Both the position numbers and the translations under genes were made by a program. A stretch of DNA of 5,734 nt from an uncultured Oscillospiraceae bacterium (lineage in GTDB: Bacteria; Bacillota; Clostridia; Oscillospirales; Oscillospiraceae). This document shows positions 1-5,647 of this stretch, one piece after another (within the stretch, counting starts at the first letter, position 1; every line of letters starts with the position of its first letter). The notes beneath the pieces were generated by a model. It saw nothing but the letters and a program-made list of their open reading frames with translations. It was not told where the DNA came from and made no database searches. The stretch spans positions 1 to 5,734 of the forward strand of contig CALWYA010000107.1 in assembly GCA_944385645.1 (NCBI GenBank), read 5' to 3'.

Positions 1-140
1 CGGTGTTCCACGTGATCTGGAACCAGGAGCGGGAGGCCGCCGGCCTGGACCAGAGGGAGTCCCACGACACCTCCGCCGCCATCCGGGCGGGGGTGGAGGC
101 CCTGAAAATTTTGATCCGGCAGGACCGGGAGCGGTCCTGA
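1..140 (+). CDS. 3' end of an unrecognised gene (partial, C-terminal 45 residues)
   Basis: An open frame enters from the left edge (first full codon at base 3) and stops at TGA 138-140. The visible 45 residues begin VFHVIWNQEREAAGLDQRES and end with a charged, probably helical stretch, RAGVEALKILIRQDRERS. It is soluble in character, with no membrane segment. Codon use is strongly G/C-ending, like the genes downstream, and a terminator follows seven bases after the stop, which supports a real gene end. I do not recognise the family from this fragment and assign no function. The start and most of the protein lie outside the window. Confidence 0.6.
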   Translation, partial: VFHVIWNQEREAAGLDQRESHDTSAAIRAGVEALKILIRQDRERS

Positions 141-146
141 GCTCAT

Positions 147-176
147 CCCCGCCCCACTGGGGCGGGGAAATTTTTT
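147..176 (+). terminator. Rho-independent terminator of the leftmost gene
   Basis: CCCCGCCCC (147-155) pairs perfectly with GGGGCGGGG (159-167) around a 3-base ACT loop. AAA and six T residues (171-176) follow. A nine-pair all-GC stem with a T-run directly after a stop codon is a textbook intrinsic terminator. It separates the left gene from the promoter at 189. Confidence 0.9.
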
Positions 177-188
177 CGCTAAAAATTA

Positions 189-217
189 TTGACAGACGAT
201 AATTTCTGTGCTATGCT
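189..217 (+). promoter_or_regulatory. Sigma-A promoter of the DUF2975-like/HTH operon
   Basis: The -35 box is a perfect TTGACA (189-194). Exactly 17 bases separate it from TATGCT (212-217), a 4/6 match to TATAAT. TG at 209-210 one base upstream makes an extended -10, compensating for the imperfect box. Transcription would begin near 224. The AT-rich block stands out in a GC-rich window. The spacer holds a copy of CGATAAT (197-203) inside a short inverted repeat ACAGA (192-196)/TCTGT (205-209), so a bound protein there would compete with RNA polymerase. Confidence 0.8.
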
Positions 218-249
218 CCAGTCAGATAGATTATCGTTTTACGATAATT
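196..249. promoter_or_regulatory. Operator-like cluster of three CGATAAT sites
   Basis: The 7-mer CGATAAT occurs at 197-203 (+), 230-236 (- strand, read as ATTATCG) and 242-248 (+). The last two form a perfect inverted repeat around TTTTA (237-241). The two direct copies extend to a 9-base match, ACGATAATT (196-204 and 241-249). The first lies between -35 and -10 and the dyad lies just after the predicted transcription start, the usual places for repressor sites. Centre spacings are about 33 and 12 bp. The binder is unknown; the YozG-like protein encoded in this operon is an obvious candidate, by inference only. The dyad could alternatively act as a small 5'-UTR hairpin. Confidence 0.5.
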
Positions 250-289
250 ACTGAGCGTGAAAGACAGGAATGTTTTGGAGGTGAGTGGG

Positions 290-1267
290 ATGAACAAGCT
301 GTTCCGCGTGATCCCCGCCGGGGCCGCCCTGGGCCTGCTGGCGGGGCTGGTGATCCAGCTGGTGGGGGACTGGACTGTGCTGACCCTGCCCGTCCAGGCC
401 CTGGGGGAGGGACTGCGGGAGCTGTCCCTGTCCGGAGCGGGGGGCAATCTGGCCGCCTGGGGACTGGTGCTGCTCCTGTCCGCCCTGCCCCTGATTTTGC
501 TGCTTCCCCGGAAGGGAAAGTGGCGGGGGGACGAGGACTGGCTGCTGGCCCTGACCTTTCCCCTGCTGCTGGCGGGGCTGGTCCTGCTGGTCAACCCCAC
601 CTTCCTCAGCTGGGCGGACCGGACCCGCTTCCCGGTGGCCGTGGTGCTGTGCCTGCTGTCGGTGGGGGCGGCCTGGGGGATCCTGAAGGTCCTGCGCCGG
701 CTGGAGGGGGCGCCCCGGGAGGAGCTGGCCCGGGCCTTCTCCCTGCTGCTCCTGCTGTGCGCCGGCCTTGCCGCCTGTGCCGCCGGCTTCGGCCTGGCGG
801 CCCAGGGGCTCCAGCGGTGCCAGGAGGTCCTCCAGGGCAACGCTTCCAGCCTCCCGGACTGGTGGTCCGGGATCCTGAGGGGCGGCGACGGGCCGAAGCG
901 CGTCCTCTCCCTGGCGGTGATCTGGACGGTGTGCACCCTGGAGGCCGCCCCGGGGTTCCTGTCCGCCGCGACCATGGTGTGGGGGGCCGAGCTGGCCTGG
1001 GCGCTGGGCCGGGAGGACTTTGACCGGGAGGGGGTGGAGCTGTGCGGCCGCACCGCCCTGGCCTGCCGCATCCTGGCCCAGGCCACGGTGGCCCTGGCGG
1101 TCTCCGCCAACCTGCTCCAGCTCCTGCTGCTCCCCCTGCTCCACGCCGTCCGCCCCGCCCTGTCCCTGCCCCTGGTGTCTCTGGCCCTCTCCGCCGGACT
1201 GATGCTGCTGTGCCGGTGCCTCCAGAGGGGGCGGGAGCTCCAGGAGGACAGCGACTCCATCATTTGA
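290..1267 (+). CDS. Polytopic membrane protein with DUF2975-like C-terminal half
   Basis: This is a 325-residue integral membrane protein of unknown function. I place about eight hydrophobic segments near residues 6-28, 53-73, 85-102, 113-135, 150-173, 205-232, 255-284 and 288-310. The C-terminal half has the DUF2975 pattern: two segments, a cytoplasmic loop with a DFDREGVELCGR stretch, two more segments, then an RGRELQEDSDSII tail resembling the family's usual G-x-x-LQxExDLTI ending. DUF2975 proteins are commonly about 150-170 residues with four segments, so this one is twice the usual size, and its N-terminal half repeats the same layout. The ATG at 290 is chosen because GGAGG (277-281) lies eight bases upstream; the in-frame GTG at 257 has no Shine-Dalgarno. 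It is first gene of the operon, and a YozG-like HTH gene follows, the usual partner of DUF2975 genes. The family link rests on pattern recognition, not a search. Confidence 0.8.
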   Translation: MNKLFRVIPAGAALGLLAGLVIQLVGDWTVLTLPVQALGEGLRELSLSGAGGNLAAWGLVLLLSALPLILLLPRKGKWRGDEDWLLALTFPLLLAGLVLLVNPTFLSWADRTRFPVAVVLCLLSVGAAWGILKVLRRLEGAPREELARAFSLLLLLCAGLAACAAGFGLAAQGLQRCQEVLQGNASSLPDWWSGILRGGDGPKRVLSLAVIWTVCTLEAAPGFLSAATMVWGAELAWALGREDFDREGVELCGRTALACRILAQATVALAVSANLLQLLLLPLLHAVRPALSLPLVSLALSAGLMLLCRCLQRGRELQEDSDSII

Positions 1268-1268
1268 G

Positions 1269-1363
1269 AGATAGGAGTTTGGAGATAGGAGATAGGAGTT
1301 TTGGAGAGTGAAGAGTGGAGAGCGGGGCGGTATCTCATATCTCCTATCTCCTCACTCCTATCT
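1269..1363. repeat. Heptamer tandem array forming a 30-bp imperfect inverted repeat
   Basis: Between the membrane protein and HTH genes lies a low-complexity block of 7-base units. Units run in one orientation on the left (GATAGGA at 1270, 1284 and 1291; GTTTGGA at 1277; GAGTGAA at 1306; GAGTGGA at 1313). The same sequence appears in reverse complement on the right (TCTCATA at 1333, TCTCCTA at 1340, TCTCCTC at 1347, ACTCCTA at 1354). Arms 1269-1298 and 1334-1363 pair at 27 of 30 positions (mismatches at 1279, 1280 and 1295) around a 35-base loop. The transcript would fold into a long hairpin ending one base before the AAGGAG ribosome site of the HTH gene. There is no T-run, so it is not a classical terminator. 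Confidence 0.8.
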
Positions 1364-1374
1364 GAAGGAGAGGG

Positions 1375-1620
1375 GTGACGGCGTTGGCCATTACGGTACA
1401 TCTGAGCGAGATCTTGAAGGAGCGGGGGATGACCGCCAAGGAGCTGTGCGCCAAGGTGGGCATCACCGAGGCCAACCTGTCCATCCTCCGCTCGGGAAAG
1501 GCCAGCGGCGTGCGCTTCCACACCATCAACCGCATCTGCTACTATCTGGACTGCGACGTGGGGGACATCCTCCGCTTCGACGGACGACTGGAGGACGGCG
1601 ATGAAGAGCATTTGGAGTAA
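1375..1620 (+). CDS. YozG-like Cro/C1-type HTH transcriptional regulator
   Basis: This 81-residue protein is essentially one helix-turn-helix domain. Residues 11-68 cover the five-helix XRE fold: SEILKERGMTAKELCAKVGI, then TEANLSILRSGKASGVRFHTINRIC as recognition and following helices, then LDCDVGDILRF closing the domain. The NLSILRSGKA..RF and LDC.PGDIL-like pattern is typical of the small YozG family, regulators often encoded beside DUF2975 membrane proteins, as here. No sensor domain is present, so any signal would come through a partner. The GTG at 1375 follows AAGGAG (1365-1370) by four bases. A TTG at 1384 would give MAITVHL, closer to the usual family N-terminus, so the start is uncertain by three codons. 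Its end overlaps the next gene by 20 bases. Autoregulation through the CGATAAT sites is plausible but unproven. Confidence 0.88.
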   Translation: MTALAITVHLSEILKERGMTAKELCAKVGITEANLSILRSGKASGVRFHTINRICYYLDCDVGDILRFDGRLEDGDEEHLE

Positions 1621-2476
1621 ATACTGGCCCCGACTGCTGGGGGCGGTGGCGGCCTGCGGGGTGCTGGCCCTGCTGCTGGGAAACAGCGTGGGCAGCCTGG
1701 CCCGGCCGGAGCGGCTGGCCGGGCAGGACCGGCGCATCGGCTTTCAGCTGGTGTATGAGGAGATCCAGCCACCCGACCGAAGCGTCGTGGTCGGAGAATA
1801 CGACGCGGAGGAGGACCGGTATGTGTTCCCCGGCCGGGAGGGGCTCAACTGCTTCCTGGCCCTGCGCGCCGGGCCGGACGGGGAGACGGACTTCTCCGGC
1901 TGGTCCGACATGGTGGGCGCCGAGGTCTCCCTGGACGTGAGCCCGGGGGGCGGGGAGCAGACCCTCAGCGGCACCTTCTACAAGGGCCCGATCTTGGAGG
2001 GGCATGAGAGCCGGAGCGGACTGGGCTATGCCCTCACCGCCTACTGGGTCTACCAGGCCCAGGACGGCACCGTCTACCTCAGCGGGGAGCAGCGGGGCTT
2101 CGGGGGCGACGGCGGCATAACTGTCTCCATGGAGGAGGTCACGGACTGGGTCATCGGCGGGAGCCGGCGGACCGACCGCCTGGCGGTGGAGTTCTCCATC
2201 CAGTGGGAGGAGCGCACCGAACAGGTGGAGGTGGTCTGGTACGACGGGGCGGACAGCCCCCTGGCCCGGCGGACGCTGACCATGGAGGAGATCGGGGACG
2301 GCCTGGCCCTGGAGCGGCCGGAGGGGGCGGTCTGGGCTCTGGTCACCGTCACCGATCAACGGGGCGGCGTGGAGCGGGCGGCCTACACCCTGGACGGCCC
2401 CATCGGCGCCTTCCACCGGCTCATCCAGCTGGACGAGCGGGGCTCCGGCCGGGTGGCGGACCTGGAGCTGAACTGA
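1601..2476 (+). CDS. Membrane-anchored exported protein of unknown function
   Basis: This 291-residue protein has a short basic N-terminus (MKSIWSKYWPR), one hydrophobic segment at about residues 12-27 and a long hydrophilic remainder rich in beta-type and acidic stretches. It therefore probably sits outside the cell, held by an N-terminal anchor. VAAC at residues 16-19 resembles a lipobox, but the hydrophobic stretch before the cysteine is only about seven residues and continues after it, so a lipoprotein is less likely than an uncleaved anchor. No enzyme motif is evident. Alternating strands such as AVEFSIQWEERTEQVEVVWYD and AVWALVTVTDQ suggest one or more beta-sandwich folds. The ATG overlaps the end of the HTH gene, with GGAGG at 1590-1594 six bases upstream, so it is probably translationally coupled. 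I do not recognise the family. Co-operon placement suggests it works with the DUF2975-like/HTH pair. Confidence 0.75.
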   Translation: MKSIWSKYWPRLLGAVAACGVLALLLGNSVGSLARPERLAGQDRRIGFQLVYEEIQPPDRSVVVGEYDAEEDRYVFPGREGLNCFLALRAGPDGETDFSGWSDMVGAEVSLDVSPGGGEQTLSGTFYKGPILEGHESRSGLGYALTAYWVYQAQDGTVYLSGEQRGFGGDGGITVSMEEVTDWVIGGSRRTDRLAVEFSIQWEERTEQVEVVWYDGADSPLARRTLTMEEIGDGLALERPEGAVWALVTVTDQRGGVERAAYTLDGPIGAFHRLIQLDERGSGRVADLELN

Positions 2477-2485
2477 GTTTCTGTC

Positions 2486-2526
2486 CCTGCGCCCGCCCCC
2501 TGGAAAGGGGGTGGGCGCGGGCGTTT
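2486..2526 (+). terminator. Hairpin terminator after the exported-protein gene
   Basis: Bases 2486-2500 pair with 2507-2521 (15 pairs, including two G-U) around the loop TGGAAA, starting nine bases after the stop codon. The tail is only CGTTTCT, a weak T-run, so termination may be incomplete here. A second, smaller hairpin with a better T-run follows. Confidence 0.65.
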
Positions 2527-2532
2527 CTCCCC

Positions 2533-2556
2533 CCGGCGGACGCCGGAAAATTTTTT
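2533..2556 (+). terminator. Possible second terminator in tandem
   Basis: CCGGC (2533-2537) and GCCGG (2542-2546) form a short stem with a GGAC loop, followed by AAAA and six T residues (2551-2556). The stem is short and the A-run separates it from the T-run, so it is weaker in form than a classical terminator. It may back up the 2486-2526 hairpin ahead of the pot promoter. Confidence 0.4.
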
Positions 2557-2567
2557 GGGGAAAATCA

Positions 2568-2596
2568 TTGACATTTGGGGTACAGTCGGATATAGT
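2568..2596 (+). promoter_or_regulatory. Sigma-A promoter of the potABC operon
   Basis: A perfect TTGACA (2568-2573) is followed after exactly 17 bases by TATAGT (2591-2596), a 5/6 match to the consensus -10. The predicted start is near 2603, about 110 bases upstream of potA. A quasi-palindrome GATATAGTGTATC (2589-2601) overlaps the -10. GGATA/TATCC arms (2588-2592, 2606-2610) span the start site and could be a repressor site. No regulator gene adjoins this operon within the window. Confidence 0.85.
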
Positions 2597-2602
2597 GTAT
2601 CT

Positions 2603-2711
2603 CGCTATCCGTGAAAACCCGGCCCCCCGGAGGTCCGCCCTGCGGACGCCGACCCGGGTGAATAAATCGAGGGAGCTGACAAGGTAGCTATTATTAAAGG
2701 GGGAAGGGCAC
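2603..2711 (+). promoter_or_regulatory. Structured 5' leader of potA
   Basis: The leader of about 110 bases can fold into a nested hairpin. The outer stem is ACCCGG (2617-2622) with CCGGGT (2654-2659). The inner stem is GTCCGC (2633-2638) with GCGGAC (2642-2647) around CCT. After it comes an A/T-rich single-stranded-looking stretch (2660-2698) and then the potA ribosome site AGGGGG (2698-2703). I recognise no known riboswitch class and see no T-run that would make it an obvious attenuator. It could equally be a 5' stabilising structure. Confidence 0.4.
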
Positions 2712-3887
2712 ATGGCCAAGGAGCTGATCCGCCTGTCCGACTGCACCATGTCCTTTGACGGCGAGGTCGTGCTGGACAAGATCAATTTGTATATCAGAGA
2801 TAAGGAGTTCCTCACACTGTTGGGTCCCAGCGGGTGCGGGAAAACCACCACGCTTCGCATCATCGGTGGTTTTCAGACGCCCACCGCCGGCGACGTTTTT
2901 TTTGACGGTGTGAGGATCAATGCTGTCCCGCCCCATAAGCGGGCGGTGAACACGGTGTTCCAGAAATACGCGCTGTTTCCCCATCTGAACGTGTTCGAGA
3001 ACATCGCCTTCGGCCTGCGCATCCCCAAGGCGGACCCGGAGACCGGAAAGAAGGAGAAGCTGACCGAGGAGGAGATCCAGGAGCGGGTCATGGACATGCT
3101 CCAGGTGGTCAACCTGAAGGGCTTCGAGAAGCGCCGGGTCAGCCAGCTGTCCGGCGGCCAGCAGCAGCGGGTGGCCATCGCCCGGGCCCTGGTGAACCGG
3201 CCCAAGGTGCTGCTTTTGGACGAGCCCCTGGGGGCCTTGGACCTGAAGCTGCGCAAGGACATGCAGAACGAGCTCAAGCGCATCCAGCAGGCCATGGGCA
3301 TCACCTTTATCTATGTGACCCACGACCAGGAGGAGGCCCTGGCCATGTCCGACACCGTGGTGGTCATGGACCAGGGGAAGATCCAGCAGATCGGCACCCC
3401 CGAGGACATCTATAACGAGCCCAAGAACGCCTTTGTGGCCGACTTCATCGGCGAGTCCAACATCCTGGACGGCATCATGCGCGCCGACGGGGTGGTGGAG
3501 ATCTTCAACCGGAAGTTCCAGTGTCTGGACAAGGGTTTCCTCCCGGACGAGCCGGTGGACGTGGTCATCCGGCCCGAGGACGTGGACATCGTCCCGGAGG
3601 ATCAGGGCCAGCTGAAGGGCACCGTCACCTCGGTGACCTTCAAGGGGGTCCACTACGACACCATCGTGGACTTCTACGGCTTCAAGTGGCTGATTCAGAC
3701 CACCGACTTCTGCCCGGTGGGCAGCCACATCGGCATCAAGATCGACCCGGACGGCATCCACGTGATGAAGAAGAGCCAGTATTCCGGCCTGTTCGGGGAC
3801 TACTCCTCCTACTCCGAGGAGTACGACGAGATCAGCGACGCCACCCTGGAGCCCGAGGAGGAAGAGGAGGAGAGCCATGACGAGTAA
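2712..3887 (+). CDS. potA: Spermidine/putrescine ABC transporter ATP-binding protein PotA
   Basis: This is the cytoplasmic ATPase of a polyamine importer; it hydrolyses ATP to drive substrate through PotB/PotC. All ABC motifs are intact in its 391 residues: Walker A GPSGCGKT (38-45), Q-loop Gln84, signature LSGGQ (146-150), Walker B VLLLDEP (166-172), D-loop ALD (175-177) and H-loop His204. A TOBE-type regulatory domain follows (about 283-355, including [11 protein letters not shown]). Compared with E. coli PotA (378 residues), it has a charged insertion of about ten residues after FGLR (about 104-121) and a Tyr/Ser-rich, then Glu-rich tail (about 363-391). The ATG follows AGGGGG by eight bases. 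It overlaps potB by 11 bases. Polyamine specificity comes from the gene set and overall similarity; iron, thiamine or other CUT1-like relatives are less likely. Confidence 0.95.
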   Translation: MAKELIRLSDCTMSFDGEVVLDKINLYIRDKEFLTLLGPSGCGKTTTLRIIGGFQTPTAGDVFFDGVRINAVPPHKRAVNTVFQKYALFPHLNVFENIAFGLRIPKADPETGKKEKLTEEEIQERVMDMLQVVNLKGFEKRRVSQLSGGQQQRVAIARALVNRPKVLLLDEPLGALDLKLRKDMQNELKRIQQAMGITFIYVTHDQEEALAMSDTVVVMDQGKIQQIGTPEDIYNEPKNAFVADFIGESNILDGIMRADGVVEIFNRKFQCLDKGFLPDEPVDVVIRPEDVDIVPEDQGQLKGTVTSVTFKGVHYDTIVDFYGFKWLIQTTDFCPVGSHIGIKIDPDGIHVMKKSQYSGLFGDYSSYSEEYDEISDATLEPEEEEEESHDE

Positions 3888-4731
3888 GCGCTCCCTTCTG
3901 GCCGCGCCCTATGTGGGGTGGATGGCCCTCTTTGTGGTGGCGCCCATCGTCATGGTGGTGGTCTACGCTTTTACCACCGCCGCCTTCGACCCCACCCTGG
4001 CCAACTTCACCGGCATGGGCACCTACACCTCCATCTTCCTGCGCTCCTTCCAGCTGGCCCTGGTGGCCACGGTCATCTGCCTGCTCATCGGCTACCCCTT
4101 GGCCTACCTCATGGCCAAGGAGGGCCCCGGCTTTCAGCGCATGGCCACCGTCCTCATCATGCTGCCCATGTGGGTCAACTTCCTGCTGCGCACCTACGCC
4201 TGGATGGCCATTCTGGAGAACAACGGCCTGCTCAACCAGTTCTTTGACTCCATCGGGCTGTTCGACCTGATCAACGGCCTGTTCGGCACCGACATCCAGT
4301 ACTTCCGCATGATCCGCACCCAGGGGGCGGTGGTGCTGGGCATGGTGTACAACTACCTGCCCTTCATGGTACTGCCCATCTACTCGGTGATCATCAAGCT
4401 GGACCACTCCCTGCTGGAGGCGGCCCAGGACCTGGGGGCCAGCTCCGCCGGGGTGTTCCGCCGGGTGATCTTCCCCCTGTCCCTGCCGGGCATCCTGTCC
4501 GGGGTGACCATGGTGTTCGTCCCGTCCGTGTCCACCTTCGCCATCTCCCAGCTGCTGGGGGGCGGCACCCACATGCTCCTGGGCAACCTCATCGAGCTGC
4601 AGTTCCTGGGCGGGGCCTACAACCCCCACCTGGGCAGCGCCATCGCCCTGGTGATGATGGTCATCGTCATCATCTGCATGTGGATCATGAATCGCTTCGG
4701 TGAGGGCGAGGAACAGGCGGTGGTCCTATGA
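3877..4731 (+). CDS. potB: Spermidine/putrescine ABC transporter permease PotB
   Basis: This is one of the two inner-membrane channel subunits of the polyamine importer. Its 284 residues include about six hydrophobic segments (near 12-32, 59-80, 90-112, 150-172, 203-226 and 254-271). The EAA loop [20 protein letters not shown] (181-200) is the coupling helix that docks on PotA. The conserved run around [14 protein letters not shown] (96-109) is typical of PotB, as is the length. The ATG lies within the 3' end of potA and is preceded at six bases by AGGAGG (3865-3870), which also encodes part of PotA's Glu-rich tail. Its stop overlaps the potC start in ATGA (4728-4731). These overlaps indicate tight translational coupling of the three subunits. 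Confidence 0.95.
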   Translation: MTSKRSLLAAPYVGWMALFVVAPIVMVVVYAFTTAAFDPTLANFTGMGTYTSIFLRSFQLALVATVICLLIGYPLAYLMAKEGPGFQRMATVLIMLPMWVNFLLRTYAWMAILENNGLLNQFFDSIGLFDLINGLFGTDIQYFRMIRTQGAVVLGMVYNYLPFMVLPIYSVIIKLDHSLLEAAQDLGASSAGVFRRVIFPLSLPGILSGVTMVFVPSVSTFAISQLLGGGTHMLLGNLIELQFLGGAYNPHLGSAIALVMMVIVIICMWIMNRFGEGEEQAVVL

Positions 4732-5609
4732 AAAAAGAGCGCCGCATCGGAAGCCGCCTGTTCATGGGCCTGGTCTTCCTGTTCCTGTACGCCCCTATCC
4801 TGCTGATGATCGTCTTCTCCTTCAACGACGGCAACAGCAACGTGGTCTGGCACGGCTTCTCCCTGCGCTGGTATGAGGAGCTGTTCCGGGACCGGGCCAT
4901 CATTCAGAGCGTGTACACCACCCTGCTGGTCTCCCTGGTGGCCACTGTGGTTGCCACCGTGGCGGGTACCTTCGCCGCCGTGGGCTTCTACTCCATGCGC
5001 CGGCGCACCCGCTCGGTGCTGATGAACGTGAACAACATCCCCATGATGAACGCCGACATCGTCACCGGCGTCTCCCTGTGCCTGCTGTTCGTGGCGGTGT
5101 TCGGCCTGTGGAACGAGTTTGCCGCCAACTACCGCATCACCCTGAACCTCTTCGGCAGCCTGTACCGCATCACCTTCCCGGAGCTGTCCCTGGGCTTCGG
5201 CACCATGCTCATCGCCCACATCACCTTCAACATCCCCTACGTCATCCTGTCGGTGGGCCCCAAGCTGCGGCAGATGGACTCCAACCTGGTGGACGCCGCC
5301 CGGGACCTGGGCTGCACCTGGATGGGGGCCTTCTTCAAGGTGATCCTGCCCGAGATCAAGCCGGGCATCGTCTCCGGCGCCCTCATCGCCTTCACCATGA
5401 GCGTGGATGACTTCGTCATCTCCTACTTCACCGGCGGCTCCTCCGCCTCCACCCTGGCCCGGGAGATCTACTCCATGGCCCGCCGGCGCATCTCCCCGGA
5501 GATCAACGCCGTATCCACCCTTCTGTTCGTGGTGGTGCTGGCCCTGCTGGTGATCAACAACATCCGGGAGGCCCGCATCGCCAAGGCGGAGGCCAGGCAG
5601 CAATACTGA
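4728..5609 (+). CDS. potC: Spermidine/putrescine ABC transporter permease PotC
   Basis: This is the second channel subunit, partner of PotB. Its 293 residues have about six hydrophobic segments (near 11-31, 64-86, 111-127, 157-176, 212-232 and 263-277). The EAA loop is DAARDLGCTWMGAFFKVILP (189-208), followed by the PotC hallmark SVDDFVISYFTGG (225-237). A basic N-terminus ([10 protein letters not shown]) fits a cytoplasmic start. It is somewhat longer than the roughly 264 residues of E. coli PotC; the extra length includes a charged C-terminal tail (EARIAKAEARQQY). No strong Shine-Dalgarno precedes the ATG (only AGGCGGTGG at 4715-4723), so translation probably depends on reinitiation from potB through the ATGA overlap. 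A potD gene for the binding protein is expected downstream, outside the window. Confidence 0.95.
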   Translation: MKKERRIGSRLFMGLVFLFLYAPILLMIVFSFNDGNSNVVWHGFSLRWYEELFRDRAIIQSVYTTLLVSLVATVVATVAGTFAAVGFYSMRRRTRSVLMNVNNIPMMNADIVTGVSLCLLFVAVFGLWNEFAANYRITLNLFGSLYRITFPELSLGFGTMLIAHITFNIPYVILSVGPKLRQMDSNLVDAARDLGCTWMGAFFKVILPEIKPGIVSGALIAFTMSVDDFVISYFTGGSSASTLAREIYSMARRRISPEINAVSTLLFVVVLALLVINNIREARIAKAEARQQY

Positions 5610-5612
5610 CCG

Positions 5613-5647
5613 CTCTGGCCGAAAAGGCACAGCCTTTCCGGCCAGAG
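5613..5647. repeat. Strong hairpin directly after potC, without a U-tract
   Basis: CTCTGGCCG (5613-5621) pairs perfectly with CGGCCAGAG (5639-5647). After one A/C mismatch, AAAGGC (5623-5628) pairs with GCCTTT (5632-5637) around an ACA loop: 15 pairs in all. It begins four bases after the potC stop. The following bases are GGCCTGCGG, with no T-run, so intrinsic termination is not supported. It may instead protect the potABC message from 3' decay, set the ratio to a downstream potD, or be a dispersed intergenic palindrome. Confidence 0.7.

Noticed and set aside
196..249. Fur box reading of the GATAAT repeats
   Set aside because: The Fur consensus has GATAAT then ATTATC facing inward with a one-base centre. 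Here the dyad is ATTATCG-N5-CGATAAT, the opposite arrangement, and the downstream genes show no iron link.
257..289. GTG at 257 as start of the DUF2975-like protein
   Set aside because: It has no Shine-Dalgarno and sits just after the operator-like dyad, whereas the ATG at 290 has GGAGG at a good distance and begins with a normal membrane-protein N-terminus.
1269..1363. CRISPR array
   Set aside because: The repeats are 7-base, contiguous and partly inverted, with no regular spacers and no cas genes nearby.
211..1737. Long open frame of 508 codons on the - strand
   Set aside because: It runs antisense across three + strand genes and the AT-rich promoter. Its protein is low-complexity (Arg/Ser/Pro/Ala-rich) and follows from the GC-biased codons of the real genes. 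No ribosome site or domain supports it.
2611..2661. Possible 16-codon leader peptide VKTRPPGGPCGRRPG starting at GTG in the potA leader
   Set aside because: It is Arg-containing, which is tempting for a polyamine operon, but it has no ribosome site, uses GTG, starts only about eight bases after the predicted transcript start, and is explained by the GC hairpin it crosses.
5613..5647. Intrinsic terminator of the pot operon
   Set aside because: The stem is strong, but the next bases are GC-rich with no T-run, so the form does not support intrinsic termination.
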